Shown here: positions 6,862 through 15,956 of the stretch, piece by piece | Layout of the letters: every line of letters begins with the position of its first letter | How positions within the stretch are numbered: position 1 is the stretch's first letter | NCBI GenBank assembly: GCA_024642525.1 | Contig: JAHEAX010000059.1 | Coordinates: forward strand, 310,001-374,000 | Length of the DNA stretch: 64,000 bases | Direction: 5' to 3' | From: Erythrobacteraceae bacterium | GTDB lineage: Bacteria; Pseudomonadota; Alphaproteobacteria; Sphingomonadales; Sphingomonadaceae | Notes under the pieces: model-generated | What the model saw: only the letters and a program-made list of their open reading frames with translations | What the model was told of the DNA's origin: nothing | The model's database searches: none | Made by a program: the position numbers and the translations under genes

Positions 6862-9036
6862 ATGGCAGGTCGCACCGTTACAGATATCCCCGTGGGGGAC
6901 CGGCCTGGCGATGGCGATGCTGCAGTGCAGCGTCCTTGGCGTAGCCGTGTGAAATTGTCCAGCATCGGCGCTGGAATAGAGAAATTTTTGGGTCAGGCAG
7001 GCTTCGATCGCGGACCATGGCTGACCGTTTTCTTCGCATCAGGCATTGCCGCGTGGTTTGCGCTTGCCAATCCGTCCCAGTGGATCGGCGCAGTCTTTGC
7101 CGTGTTGCTGGTGACAACAGGGCTCCGGGGCTTGTGGCATGGCAGGGCAGATCGTGCAGAGACAAGCCTGGCACTGGGCGCAATCGCCATTGTTTTTGTC
7201 GCGGGGTTGGCAACAGTGTGGGCGCGGTCCGAAATGGTCGGGGCAACAGCGATCAGCAGGCCCCAATTCACACAGGTTGAAGCGCGCGTGCTGGCGCGTG
7301 AAGAGCAGCCAGCACAGCAAAGGGTGCGCCTCGTGCTTGCCATGCGGGACGCGGACAGCGGCGATGCTCTCAAGATCAGGGTCAATGTGCCGCTGGATGC
7401 AGACAATGCCAAAATCCGCGAAGGGGCTATCATCCGCCTGAACGTGCGGCTGATGCCGCCTGCACCGCCAATGGTGCCTGGCGCATATGACTTTGCCCGG
7501 AGCGCGTGGTTCCAGGGCCTTTCCGCCACCGGTTCTGCTTCTGGTGACGTGGAGATTATCGAACCTGCCGGGCCTTCGGGCGGGCTAGCGAAGCTCCAAC
7601 GTGCGCTTTCACGCCATGTCCGTAGCCAGCTTGGCGGGTCTTCCGGCACTATTGCTGCAGCATTTGCCAGCGGCGATCGCGGGGCAATCTCGGAAGATGA
7701 CGAAGTGGCTATGCGCGATGCCGGGCTGACGCATTTGCTGTCGATCAGCGGATTGCACGTCAGCGCGGTCATTGCCGCGGCCTATATGCTCGCCATACGG
7801 TTGCTGGCGCTCTGGCAATGGCTCGCACTGCGCGTGCGCTTGCCGGTGGCGGCTGCCGCCATCGCTGCACTAGCAGGAATTGGTTATACACTGCTGACCG
7901 GCGCTGAAGTGCCGACCGTACGCAGCTGCGTAGGGGCAGTACTGGTGCTGATCGCCTTGGCATTGGGTCGCGAACCATTATCATTGAGGATGGTTGCCGT
8001 AGCCGCGATGTTTGTCCTGCTGCTCTGGCCGGAATCACTGGTCGGGCCAAGTTTCCAGATGAGCTTTGCAGCAGTTCTGGTGATTATCGCGCTGCATAAT
8101 GCAGCCCCTGTCAGGGCGTTTCTGGCGCCGCGAGAGGAAAGCGGGCTTTCCCGAATGGGGCGGCGCATGATCATGCTGCTGGTGACCGGTCTGGCGATTG
8201 AATTTGCTTTGATGCCTATTGTGATGTTCCATTTTCACAGGGCCGGAATTTATGGCGCTTTTGCCAATGTGATTGCGATCCCGCTGGTAACATTCCTGTC
8301 CATGCCGCTCATTGCAGTCGCCTTGTTTCTTGACGCGTTCGGCATCGGTGCACCGGTCTGGTGGCTTGCAGGCAAGACGCTCGACCTGTTGCTGTTCATT
8401 GCCCACTGGACATCGGGGCAACCGGGCGCGGTGCGGTTGATGCCGGAAATGGGCGGCGGACTGTTTCTGGTGTTTATCGCTGGCGGGCTGTGGCTGGTCC
8501 TGTGGAAGGGAAGGGTGCGTTTGCTCGGCCTATTGCCGGCAGGCATGGCCGCCCTGTTTCTGATGGGACGGCCGGTGCCGGATATTCTTGTCTCAGGCGA
8601 TGGCCGCCATGTTGGTATTGCCGGTGAAGTTGGCCCGATGCTGACATTACGTGACAGAAAGAGCAGCTATGCACAGGATAATCTTATGGAAATGGCAGGT
8701 ATGTCTGGTGACCCCATACCCCTTTCGCAGTGGCCTGGCGCGCGTTGCAGTCCGGATTTTTGCGTGCTCCGCATCCACCGCGCAGGCCGGATCTGGTATG
8801 TGTTAATGGCGAAAAGCAGGAATTTCGTCGAGCGCGATGCTTTGCTGGATGCTTGCACGCAATCGGATATCGTCATTGCGGACAGATATCTGCCTGCCAG
8901 TTGCCGGCCGAAATGGCTGAAGGCAGACCGCAATATGCTGGAGAGGTCAGGCGGCCTGACGATTTATCTCGAAGATGGCAGAATCGATACGGTGGCTGAC
9001 GGCCAGGGCCAGCATGGCTGGTGGCGCGGTAAGTAG
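6862..9036 (+). CDS. comEC: ComEC/Rec2-family DNA uptake channel
   Basis: 724 aa polytopic inner-membrane protein. Order: short cytoplasmic N-terminus; two to three membrane spans near residues 50-120; a periplasmic OB-like region (about 120-260); the Competence domain with the signature DAGLTHLLSISGLHVS near 285-300; then about eight spans to residue 570. The last 150 residues occupy the place of the ComEC metallo-beta-lactamase domain, but no HxHxDH metal motif is present, so nuclease activity is not expected. Known role of the family: carrying single-stranded DNA into the cytoplasm during transformation. The start at MAGRTVTDIPVG is chosen because the longer frame overlaps gltX. Confidence 0.88.
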   Translation: MAGRTVTDIPVGDRPGDGDAAVQRPWRSRVKLSSIGAGIEKFLGQAGFDRGPWLTVFFASGIAAWFALANPSQWIGAVFAVLLVTTGLRGLWHGRADRAETSLALGAIAIVFVAGLATVWARSEMVGATAISRPQFTQVEARVLAREEQPAQQRVRLVLAMRDADSGDALKIRVNVPLDADNAKIREGAIIRLNVRLMPPAPPMVPGAYDFARSAWFQGLSATGSASGDVEIIEPAGPSGGLAKLQRALSRHVRSQLGGSSGTIAAAFASGDRGAISEDDEVAMRDAGLTHLLSISGLHVSAVIAAAYMLAIRLLALWQWLALRVRLPVAAAAIAALAGIGYTLLTGAEVPTVRSCVGAVLVLIALALGREPLSLRMVAVAAMFVLLLWPESLVGPSFQMSFAAVLVIIALHNAAPVRAFLAPREESGLSRMGRRMIMLLVTGLAIEFALMPIVMFHFHRAGIYGAFANVIAIPLVTFLSMPLIAVALFLDAFGIGAPVWWLAGKTLDLLLFIAHWTSGQPGAVRLMPEMGGGLFLVFIAGGLWLVLWKGRVRLLGLLPAGMAALFLMGRPVPDILVSGDGRHVGIAGEVGPMLTLRDRKSSYAQDNLMEMAGMSGDPIPLSQWPGARCSPDFCVLRIHRAGRIWYVLMAKSRNFVERDALLDACTQSDIVIADRYLPASCRPKWLKADRNMLERSGGLTIYLEDGRIDTVADGQGQHGWWRGK

Positions 9037-9061
9037 GTTCGCGCGTTCACCGCAAGTCAGT

Positions 9062-9085
9062 CGGGGCAGGCCTGGGCCTGCCCCG
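9062..9085. terminator. Hairpin terminator between convergent comEC and lexA
   Basis: Perfect 10 bp stem CGGGGCAGGC / GCCTGCCCCG with a CTGG loop in the 56 bp between the two stops. On the + strand it is followed by CTGGTTTT, a short T-run, so it best serves comEC; it may also stop transcription coming from lexA. Confidence 0.65.
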
Positions 9086-9092
9086 CTGGTTT

Positions 9093-9782
9093 TCAGTGAT
9101 AGCGGCGCAGCAGGCCCGCAAGCTTGCCCTGGACCTTGACCTGGCCGGGCAGGTAAATCTGCGGATCGTGGCTTGAATTTGCAGGATCCAGCCGGACCTT
9201 GCCATTCTCGCGCCGGAGGTATTTCAGCGTTGCTTCCTCGTCATTGACAAGGGCAACCACGATTTCCCCGTCACGGGCGACATCAGTGCGTTTTACCAGC
9301 GCGAAATCGCCATCGAAAATGCCGGCTTCGATCATAGAATCGCCAGAAACTTCCAGCGCATAATGTTCACCCGGGCCAAGCAATGCTGCAGGAACCGGCA
9401 GGCTGTTATGCCCTTCCAGCGCTTCAATTGGCGCACCTGCGGCGATCCGGCCGTGAAGAGGTATCTCGATCACGTCATTGGCAGGTTCGCGGATGGGCGC
9501 AGAGGGTGGCTTGGGCATGGAGACGACATTGTTTTCTGCCGATGTGCGCACCGCGCCCGGCACAGCGTCTTCAGGCTGCTTCAAAACTTCGAGCGCCCGT
9601 GCACGGTTGGGCAGGCGGCGGATGAAGCCCCGTTCTTCCAATGCGGAAATGAGTCGGTGCACACCCGATTTGCTCTTGAGGTCGAGCGCCTCCTTCATTT
9701 CTTCAAAAGAAGGTGAAATCCCGGTTTCTTCAAGCCGCTCCTGAATGAAGCGGATAAGTTCGTGCTGCTTGGCAGTCAGCAT
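9093..9782 (-). CDS. lexA: LexA repressor, SOS regulator
   Basis: 229 aa. Residues 1-65 are the winged-helix DNA-binding domain ([14 protein letters not shown]... [22 protein letters not shown]). The hinge is long, as in alphaproteobacteria. The self-cleavage Ala-Gly bond lies in RIAAGAP (about 126-132), the catalytic Ser in SGDSM and Lys in ATLKYL. RecA-stimulated autocleavage derepresses DNA repair genes. The start at 9782 is chosen over one 15 codons upstream because AAGGAG sits 8 nt before it. A perfect SOS box lies about 50-63 bp upstream, showing autoregulation. Downstream of moeA on the same strand. Confidence 0.97.
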   Translation of the reverse strand: MLTAKQHELIRFIQERLEETGISPSFEEMKEALDLKSKSGVHRLISALEERGFIRRLPNRARALEVLKQPEDAVPGAVRTSAENNVVSMPKPPSAPIREPANDVIEIPLHGRIAAGAPIEALEGHNSLPVPAALLGPGEHYALEVSGDSMIEAGIFDGDFALVKRTDVARDGEIVVALVNDEEATLKYLRRENGKVRLDPANSSHDPQIYLPGQVKVQGKLAGLLRRYH

Positions 9783-9830
9783 GGCGAAAACTCCTTGGTC
9801 GCCTATAACGATCCGCCGCACCAACATGGT

Positions 9831-9845
9831 GAACGAATGAGGAAC
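9831..9845 (-). promoter_or_regulatory. SOS box (LexA operator) of lexA
   Basis: GAAC-GAATGAG-GAAC on the + strand, the complement of the alphaproteobacterial LexA site GTTC-N7-GTTC, with no mismatch. It lies between moeA (stop at 9879) and the lexA start at 9782. Location and exact match make negative autoregulation of lexA likely and imply lexA has its own promoter here. Confidence 0.85.
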
Positions 9846-9878
9846 AATTAGGCAACCAATTTTGACAAGTCAAGCAAT

Positions 9879-11057
9879 TCAGCCATTTTTCACCAGATAG
9901 AACGGAACATATGTTCCCGCTTTCACCCCAGCTGAATTTGCAGGCCGTTCGATCAGCGCATTGGCGCTGGCAAGCGACCGCAAAGCGCTGCTGTCCTGAT
10001 CTTGCAAGGGGACTAGAGAAGCCCCGTCATATGCGGCCCTCATGAATTCCGCGCGCGGGCCAGCAGGGGCCAGGTCGGTACAAGCAGGCGCTTTGAAGCT
10101 GAACGGTACGGGCGAAGTGTCCCCGCCCATCTTGCGCAGAAGAGGCATCAGGAACAAGAAAGCGGTGACAAAACTCGACACCGGATTTCCCGGAAGGCCC
10201 AGTATGATTTGTTGGCCGCGCCGCGCCACCATCAGAGGCTTGCCCGGTTTGATGGCAACCCGCCAGAAATCCAGTTCTGCCCCCCACTTGGTCAAGGCTG
10301 GCCGAATAAGGTCGTGGTCGCCAACGGATGCACCGCCACTTGTAACCACAACATCGCAGTCTGCTGAACTATCGAACGCTTCGATCAAGGCTTCCATGCG
10401 GTCAGGCACGGGGCCGACAATGTGTGTTTCGGCTGTTACGCCGGCGATCATGGCCGCCAGCATCGCGCCGTTGCTGGCGGGGATCTGGCCCGCCAGGCAG
10501 GCATAGGCATCTGCCGCCAACTCGTCACCGCTATCGATGATTGTGACGACCGGTCTACGAAATGTCTCGAGCGAATTGCGCCCTGCCGAGAGCGCTAGGG
10601 CGATTTGGGCTGGTCCAATATAGCTGCCCGCTGGCAGCAAAGTATCGCCGCTGCGAAAATCGAACCCGGCGCGCCTTATATGCTTGCCGGAAGGCGGCAT
10701 TACGGTTGACGTCACGGTGTCTGCCGATCGTTCGGCGTCTTCCTGCAACAAGACCCGATCAGTGCCTTGCGGCATGATCGCGCCGGTAGAAATGCGTACC
10801 GCTTCGCCTGACGTCACTACGCCTGAAAAGGCTGCGCCGCATTTGCTCTCTCCGATGACGGACCATGGCCCGATGCCGGAAAGGGCGTAACCATCCATGG
10901 CGGAAAGATCGGCAGATGGCTGGGTTCGATTTGCAACCAGTGGGGCTGCAAGGATCGAACCTGCCGCACGTGCCACAGGGACGCTCTGGATGGGCATAGG
11001 CCTGGCAAGGGCAAGCAACCTCTCCCTTGCTTCATCGAGCGGCAGAGGCGGCGTCAT
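9879..11057 (-). CDS. moeA: Molybdopterin molybdotransferase MoeA
   Basis: 392 aa, full length. Inserts molybdate into adenylylated molybdopterin in the last step of Mo cofactor synthesis. Visible: N-terminal [13 protein letters not shown] substrate loop, the MogA-like domain with [10 protein letters not shown], and [22 protein letters not shown] near the end. Coupled to moaC by a 4 bp ATGA overlap, so both products of the cofactor pathway are made together. No molybdoenzyme is encoded in this window. Confidence 0.95.
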   Translation of the reverse strand: MTPPLPLDEARERLLALARPMPIQSVPVARAAGSILAAPLVANRTQPSADLSAMDGYALSGIGPWSVIGESKCGAAFSGVVTSGEAVRISTGAIMPQGTDRVLLQEDAERSADTVTSTVMPPSGKHIRRAGFDFRSGDTLLPAGSYIGPAQIALALSAGRNSLETFRRPVVTIIDSGDELAADAYACLAGQIPASNGAMLAAMIAGVTAETHIVGPVPDRMEALIEAFDSSADCDVVVTSGGASVGDHDLIRPALTKWGAELDFWRVAIKPGKPLMVARRGQQIILGLPGNPVSSFVTAFLFLMPLLRKMGGDTSPVPFSFKAPACTDLAPAGPRAEFMRAAYDGASLVPLQDQDSSALRSLASANALIERPANSAGVKAGTYVPFYLVKNG

Positions 11058-11527
11058 GCGTGGGCGTGCCAGTCGCCGGATTTGCCGCCGGTCTTTGAAA
11101 GGAGGCTGATGCCTTCAATCGTCATGGACTTGTCCAGTGCCTTGACCATGTCATAGATTGTAAGAAGTGACACAGAAGTGGCTGTAAGTGCTTCCATTTC
11201 CACACCAGTTTTTCCATTCAGACTGGCCGTTGCCGTGACCCTGACGGCGTCGTCTTCAATGGAAAAGTCCACTGTCACGCTGTTAAGCGTCAATGGGTGG
11301 CAGAGCGGAATGAGGTCTGCGGTTTTCTTCGCCGCCATGATGCCTGCAATGCGCGCTGCTGGAAGCACGTCGCCTTTGGGTGCGATATTGTCAGTAATGG
11401 CGACAAGAGCTTCTGGTGACATGGTGATGCGGCCTGTGGCGACCGCAGTGCGGGCCGTTTCAGGCTTGTCGCCTATATTGACCATTCGGGCGTGCCCGTG
11501 ATCGTCAAGATGGGTCAATTTGGTCAT
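11054..11527 (-). CDS. moaC: Cyclic pyranopterin monophosphate synthase MoaC
   Basis: 157 aa. Converts the 3',8-cyclo-GTP product of MoaA to cyclic pyranopterin monophosphate. Family signatures [28 protein letters not shown] (active-site Lys and His) and GVEMEALTA are all present. A start three codons upstream would place the AAAGG ribosome site only 2 nt away; the ATG at 11527 gives 11 nt and the usual family N-terminus. First gene of the moaC-moeA pair. Confidence 0.95.
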   Translation of the reverse strand: MTKLTHLDDHGHARMVNIGDKPETARTAVATGRITMSPEALVAITDNIAPKGDVLPAARIAGIMAAKKTADLIPLCHPLTLNSVTVDFSIEDDAVRVTATASLNGKTGVEMEALTATSVSLLTIYDMVKALDKSMTIEGISLLSKTGGKSGDWHAHA

Positions 11528-11605
11528 TAGCTGCATCGCCTTTCAGGTAATGGCCGAACGGGCCGCTTGGTCAGTACAGGAAGGCGCAATTCTGGCCAAA
11601 TGCCA

Positions 11606-12622
11606 TCATGCGGCAAGGCCAAAGATGAGGCGCGCTGTCATCAGGAACGCCAGCAAAGCAAGCAGGGCGACCCACAGGAACAATATACCGAATGTGATGC
11701 GCCAGCTCTTGGGAGGAAGGCCTTGAACCAGGAACATCACGATGCCCGCCACATTCACGCACACCAGATTGACTGCAAACAGGAAAAACGCATTGGCTGC
11801 TATTGCAGGCTCACCCGTGCCAAGGAAAATACCGGTTGCCGCCAACGGCGGCACGAGAGCGACTGCTATCATCACCCCGACAAGCGACATTGATGCCCCT
11901 CGGCTGAGGGCAAGAACGCCCGCCGCGCCACAAGTAAGGGCCAATGCCACATCGGCGGGCAGAATGATCGTCCGGCTTTTGAGTTCTGGGACAAGCGGAT
12001 CGATCGAGACAAGAAAGCCGACCAGCATTCCTGCAAGAACGGCGAAGATGGAACCGGTCAGAAGCGTAAGCGCAGCCTTACCTGCCATGCGTGCATTGCC
12101 AACCGTTGCGGCCAGCGCAACGCCCATGGTCGGGCCAAGCAGCGGGGCAATAATCATCGCGCCGATCACTACTGCAGTCTGGCCGCTGCGCATTCCCAAC
12201 GCGGCGATGATCGAGGAAAGAATGACCGTAAGCAGATAGTTCGGCGTTACTTCGAGGCTTTCCTCGATATCGTCATAAAGCTCGTCAGTGCTGATCCGGT
12301 CACGGCTGAAAAATCGTTCTATCGCTGTTGGCGGGCGGCGGGTGTCGGACGACGGCAGTTCCGTTTCAACGCTTTCCACGACTGGTGGTAAAACGGCTTC
12401 AAGGTCAGACACATATGCGGTGAATTGCGGAATTCTCCCAAACTCGCTGTCAAGATTGTTGAGCAGGCGTTCGGTGTAGCGCTGCTGCACGATACAGCTA
12501 TATTTTTCCTGGCCGCCCGGCACGGCTTCGCGCCAGAAGCGGCGGCTATGCTGGCCCAGAATTGCTTCGAGCGGCGCGACATGGGTTTCGGGCAGGAATA
12601 TCTCGACCAACCGTGCAGACAT
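11606..12622 (-). CDS. DUF389 (TIGR00341-type) membrane protein
   Basis: 338 aa. A soluble N-terminal alpha/beta region of about 110 residues begins with RLVEIFLPE. It is followed by a membrane domain of about six to seven spans with the family hallmark SGQTAVVIGAMIIAPLLGP near residues 145-165 and ALVPPLAATGI near 255. Function of the family is unknown; transport is often suspected. It sits between trpC (127 bp upstream) and moaC (78 bp downstream) on the same strand, interrupting what is often a trpC-moaC-moeA-lexA run. Confidence 0.85.
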   Translation of the reverse strand: MSARLVEIFLPETHVAPLEAILGQHSRRFWREAVPGGQEKYSCIVQQRYTERLLNNLDSEFGRIPQFTAYVSDLEAVLPPVVESVETELPSSDTRRPPTAIERFFSRDRISTDELYDDIEESLEVTPNYLLTVILSSIIAALGMRSGQTAVVIGAMIIAPLLGPTMGVALAATVGNARMAGKAALTLLTGSIFAVLAGMLVGFLVSIDPLVPELKSRTIILPADVALALTCGAAGVLALSRGASMSLVGVMIAVALVPPLAATGIFLGTGEPAIAANAFFLFAVNLVCVNVAGIVMFLVQGLPPKSWRITFGILFLWVALLALLAFLMTARLIFGLAA

Positions 12623-12749
12623 AATGCCCCCTCATCCCGCAATCTGGCTTCGTGCTGCCAATGGCTCTGCTTCAATTTGCATCTCTAATGCATGACGGCA
12701 CGCTGGCAAACTGCCACCACTGCCAGCCAATGCGTGGGGCAAATCTGGT

Positions 12750-13535
12750 TCAGCCGTTCAGCAGCAGGCGTGTCGCCGCCGCGACGTCATCCTGCCGCAT
12801 GAGGCTTTCGCCGACCAGGAAGGTACGCACCCCGGCGCGGGCTAGCCGGACACAGTCGGCATGGGCAGCAATGCCGCTTTCCCCAATCAGCAAAGTGCCT
12901 TCAGGAGCAAGCGGCGCAAGTCGTTCGGTGTTTCCAAGATCAGTGACAAACCGTTTGAGGTCGCGGTTGTTGACGCCAATCAACCTCGACTGAAGCTTTG
13001 CCGCACGTTCCATCTCGGCTTCGTCATGCACTTCCACCAGAACATCCATGCCGCGTTCGATTGCTGCCGCTTCAATGTCAGCCATCTGTGCATCTTCCAG
13101 AGCCGCAACGATAATCAGGATTGCATCGGCACCGATGGCCCGTGCTTCGGCAACCTGCCAAACGTCCACCATGAAATCCTTGCGCAGAACGGGCAGCGAG
13201 CAAGCTGCGCGGGCTTCGATCAGGAAATCCTCATGACCCTGAAAATAGGGCGCGTCGGTCAGGACGGACAAGCAGGCAGCACCGCCCCGTTCATAGGCGC
13301 GGGCATGTTCGGCTGGGCGGAAATCAGGCCGTATAAGACCTTTGGAAGGGGATGCTTTCTTGATTTCTGCAATCAACGCAAATCCATCTGCCGATTGTGT
13401 GTAAAGTGCATCGCGAAAGCCGCGGGGCGCAGATTGCTTGGCGGCGAGGGCGTCGAGATCAGCTATGGTCGCATGCGTTTTGCGATCAGCCACTTCGTCG
13501 CGCTTGGTCGCGCAGATCTCATCCAACTTGTTCAT
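12750..13535 (-). CDS. trpC: Indole-3-glycerol phosphate synthase
   Basis: 261 aa (beta/alpha)8 barrel. Closes the indole ring in tryptophan synthesis. Motifs: [12 protein letters not shown] (catalytic Lys and phosphate site), [19 protein letters not shown] and LIGESGI. No fused PRAI (TrpF) domain. Its ATG overlaps the trpD stop by 4 bp (ATGA), giving translational coupling. Last trp gene of this operon; trpA, trpB and trpF are not in the window. Confidence 0.97.
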   Translation of the reverse strand: MNKLDEICATKRDEVADRKTHATIADLDALAAKQSAPRGFRDALYTQSADGFALIAEIKKASPSKGLIRPDFRPAEHARAYERGGAACLSVLTDAPYFQGHEDFLIEARAACSLPVLRKDFMVDVWQVAEARAIGADAILIIVAALEDAQMADIEAAAIERGMDVLVEVHDEAEMERAAKLQSRLIGVNNRDLKRFVTDLGNTERLAPLAPEGTLLIGESGIAAHADCVRLARAGVRTFLVGESLMRQDDVAAATRLLLNG

Positions 13536-14524
13536 TTCGCCATTTCGATCCAGCGGCCCAGCAGTTCATGTGCCTTGGCGGAATCGAGCGCTTCTGAGGC
13601 GATTGCCGCGCCTTCTTCCCAGCCACTCGCAGCGCCTGCCACCAGCAGCGATGCTGCGGCATTGAAGATGACCGCATCACGGTAAGGGCCGGGCATACCC
13701 TGCAGCAAGGCCAGCAAGGCCTTGGCATTATGTGCCGCATCGCCGCCGCGAATGGCTTCTACAGGGGCATGGGCAACACGAATAGCAGAGGCGTCGACCC
13801 GCTTCATTTCAAAGTCATTGCCGCGCACATCGGCCACTTCATTTCCGCCAGCGAGACTGAGTTCATCCAACCCTTCGTCGCCTGATACAATCATGGTGCG
13901 ATCTGTGCCGAGCCTGGCCTTTGCGGCTGCATAGATCGGCACATAGGCCGGGCGGGCGATGCCAATCAGCTGGCTTTTCACGCCTGCCGGATTGGATAAT
14001 GGGCCCATCAGGTTGAAGATGGTCCGGCGACCCAGTTTTTGGCGGATCGGCTGAATACGGCCCATCGCGGGGTGATGGTTCTTGGCAAACAGGAAGCAGA
14101 TGCCAAGTTCAGCCAGCGTCTTTTCGGCGGTCTTGCCCGCAGCTTCCATGTCGAGGCCGAGCGCTTCCAGCGTATCGGCAGCCCCGGCCTTGGAAGATGC
14201 AGCGCGGTTGCCATGTTTTGCGACCGGAATACCTGCGGCAGCAACCACCAGGCTGACGGCGGTGGAAACGTTCAGCGTATGATGTCCGTCGCCGCCTGTG
14301 CCGCAAACGTCGATGGCGTTTTCAGGGGCAGCAATCGGTATCAGCCGCGCGCGTAATGCGCGTGCAGCACCGGCAATTTCTTCCGCTGTCTCGCTTCGGT
14401 CGGACAGGTCGACCAGAAAGCGGACGATTTCTTCGTCGGTGGTTTCGCCATCCAGAAGCGCCCCGAAAACATCTTCTGCTTCAATTTCAGTCAGATGATG
14501 GTCGGCCTGTGGAAGGTTTCTCAT
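13532..14524 (-). CDS. trpD: Anthranilate phosphoribosyltransferase
   Basis: 330 aa. Transfers phosphoribosyl from PRPP to anthranilate. Motifs: [15 protein letters not shown] (PRPP pyrophosphate loop), [15 protein letters not shown], and [16 protein letters not shown]. Overlaps trpG upstream and trpC downstream by 4 bp each (ATGA junctions), so the three are coupled. No fused glutaminase domain; TrpG is separate. Confidence 0.97.
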   Translation of the reverse strand: MRNLPQADHHLTEIEAEDVFGALLDGETTDEEIVRFLVDLSDRSETAEEIAGAARALRARLIPIAAPENAIDVCGTGGDGHHTLNVSTAVSLVVAAAGIPVAKHGNRAASSKAGAADTLEALGLDMEAAGKTAEKTLAELGICFLFAKNHHPAMGRIQPIRQKLGRRTIFNLMGPLSNPAGVKSQLIGIARPAYVPIYAAAKARLGTDRTMIVSGDEGLDELSLAGGNEVADVRGNDFEMKRVDASAIRVAHAPVEAIRGGDAAHNAKALLALLQGMPGPYRDAVIFNAAASLLVAGAASGWEEGAAIASEALDSAKAHELLGRWIEMAK

Positions 14525-15120
14525 GCCGGAATCTCTGCCTTGATGCCGCAGATCGAAAGGAAGTTGGCCAGCAGTGCATGGCCGTGTTCGGTGGCGATGC
14601 TTTCCGGGTGAAACTGGACGCCGTGGATTGGCAGCGTCCTATGGCGAAAACCCATCACGGCCTTGCCGTCGAGCCCGGGTGTTTCGCTGGTTGCATTCAC
14701 CACGAGCACGTCCGGAATGTCTTCAACGATCAGCGAATGATAACGGGTGGCAGTAAACGGCGAGGGCAGGCTGGCAAAAACGCCGCTGCCATCATGTGTG
14801 ACAGGTGATGTCTTGCCGTGCATCAAACCGCCGCGCACCACCTTGCCGCCAAAATACTGACCGATTGCCTGGTGCCCGAGGCACACGCCCAGAAGCGGAA
14901 TTTGCGCATCCGCGCAGGCACCTACCAGATCAAGGCTAATGCCAGCTTCGTTGGGGGTGCAGGGGCCTGGGGAAATAAGGATGCCCTTTGCGCCAGTGGC
15001 CAGCGCCTCTGCTGCAGTCAGTGCATCGTTACGTTCCACTTGCACCGGTGCGCCCAGTTCCATCAGGTAATGGACCAGATTGAAGGTGAAACTGTCGTAA
15101 TTATCGATAACCAGGATCAT
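14521..15120 (-). CDS. trpG: Anthranilate synthase glutaminase subunit
   Basis: 199 aa class I glutamine amidotransferase that supplies ammonia to TrpE. It begins [15 protein letters not shown]. Catalytic Cys is in [10 protein letters not shown], and His/Glu in VQFHPES. Similar to dual-role TrpG/PabA proteins, so it could also serve 4-amino-4-deoxychorismate synthase. The longer open frame upstream is not family-like. Its ATG overlaps the stop of the glycosidase gene by 4 bp. Confidence 0.95.
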   Translation of the reverse strand: MILVIDNYDSFTFNLVHYLMELGAPVQVERNDALTAAEALATGAKGILISPGPCTPNEAGISLDLVGACADAQIPLLGVCLGHQAIGQYFGGKVVRGGLMHGKTSPVTHDGSGVFASLPSPFTATRYHSLIVEDIPDVLVVNATSETPGLDGKAVMGFRHRTLPIHGVQFHPESIATEHGHALLANFLSICGIKAEIPA

Positions 15121-15956
15121 TGCGCCGCCTTCCCCTGATTTGTGACCAGTATCAAGGGTCCGATGGGGGCAAGGCTGTCCGTGCGGCCGCTGGCAGGGTC
15201 CCACAGGGATGAAACAGCGCCATCGAGATAGAGCGCATTGGATGTTTTTAGCACATCGCGAAAATACCGGGCCAACTTGCCGAAGGAAACCGGGCCTTGC
15301 GAAATCACGAAATGCGCGCGTCCCTGCTGGTCAACGCCCACGCCGTTGCGGATGGTGCGCGATGGGCCATCTTCGGTGATTTCGGGATGCAGCTTGCCGT
15401 CAATCAGCAGCATCGGGCCTGATTGGGTGCCGAATTGCGGCCGATCACCCACATTCCGGTAAAAATCATCCGAAGTGCGGATATGCCATTTGCCGTTAGA
15501 GCCATAAAACACGCCATTGGGCTTCATGTGGAAATTGCCGCTGCCATCAGTCAGGCTCAGCTCTTTCAGCCGTTCGCCATTTTCGACGTAATAGCCGATC
15601 GGCTTGCCTTCACCGTCAAACATCCCGCCATTCATGGCAAATGCGACCGCAGCCGCGTCATCGCCAATAGCTTCGGCAAGCTTTGACATGCTGCGGTAGG
15701 GCGCACCGCCCTCGGGCCCCAGCACCATAGAAATAGTGTGCTGCGCAGGATTAGCCACGCAGTGGGTCAGCGCCGCTTCTTCAAATGTAACGGTGGTGCA
15801 GGCAGAAGCTTGCTTCGGTTCAGCCGCCGCAGGTTCGGCTTTGCCGATGACCTCGGCCTTGCCGCTGCCGATTTCTGTGCGCATGACCGGCTGGCCAGCT
15901 GGTTCCGGCCCGCATGCAGCAAGCGCGATAAAGGCGAGTGGGAGATAGGCTTTCAT
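15117..15956 (-). CDS. Phosphodiester glycosidase (NAGPA/DUF2233) family lipoprotein
   Basis: 279 aa. N-terminal signal [16 protein letters not shown] with a lipobox Cys at residue 16, so a predicted lipoprotein. A short linker rich in Ala, Lys and Glu follows. The catalytic-type domain (about 55-275) has the family block FAMNGGMFD, then [18 protein letters not shown] and [14 protein letters not shown]. The family includes the mammalian uncovering enzyme and bacterial exopolysaccharide-associated proteins; the substrate here is unknown. It overlaps trpE upstream and trpG downstream by 4 bp ATGA junctions, so it is translated as part of the trp operon although no link to tryptophan is known. 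Confidence 0.85.
   Translation of the reverse strand: MKAYLPLAFIALAACGPEPAGQPVMRTEIGSGKAEVIGKAEPAAAEPKQASACTTVTFEEAALTHCVANPAQHTISMVLGPEGGAPYRSMSKLAEAIGDDAAAVAFAMNGGMFDGEGKPIGYYVENGERLKELSLTDGSGNFHMKPNGVFYGSNGKWHIRTSDDFYRNVGDRPQFGTQSGPMLLIDGKLHPEITEDGPSRTIRNGVGVDQQGRAHFVISQGPVSFGKLARYFRDVLKTSNALYLDGAVSSLWDPASGRTDSLAPIGPLILVTNQGKAAQ

Noticed and set aside
5652-6944. 430-codon open frame antisense to gltX
   Set aside because: It mirrors the conserved gltX reading frame, has no family resemblance and is the usual shadow frame of GC-rich DNA.
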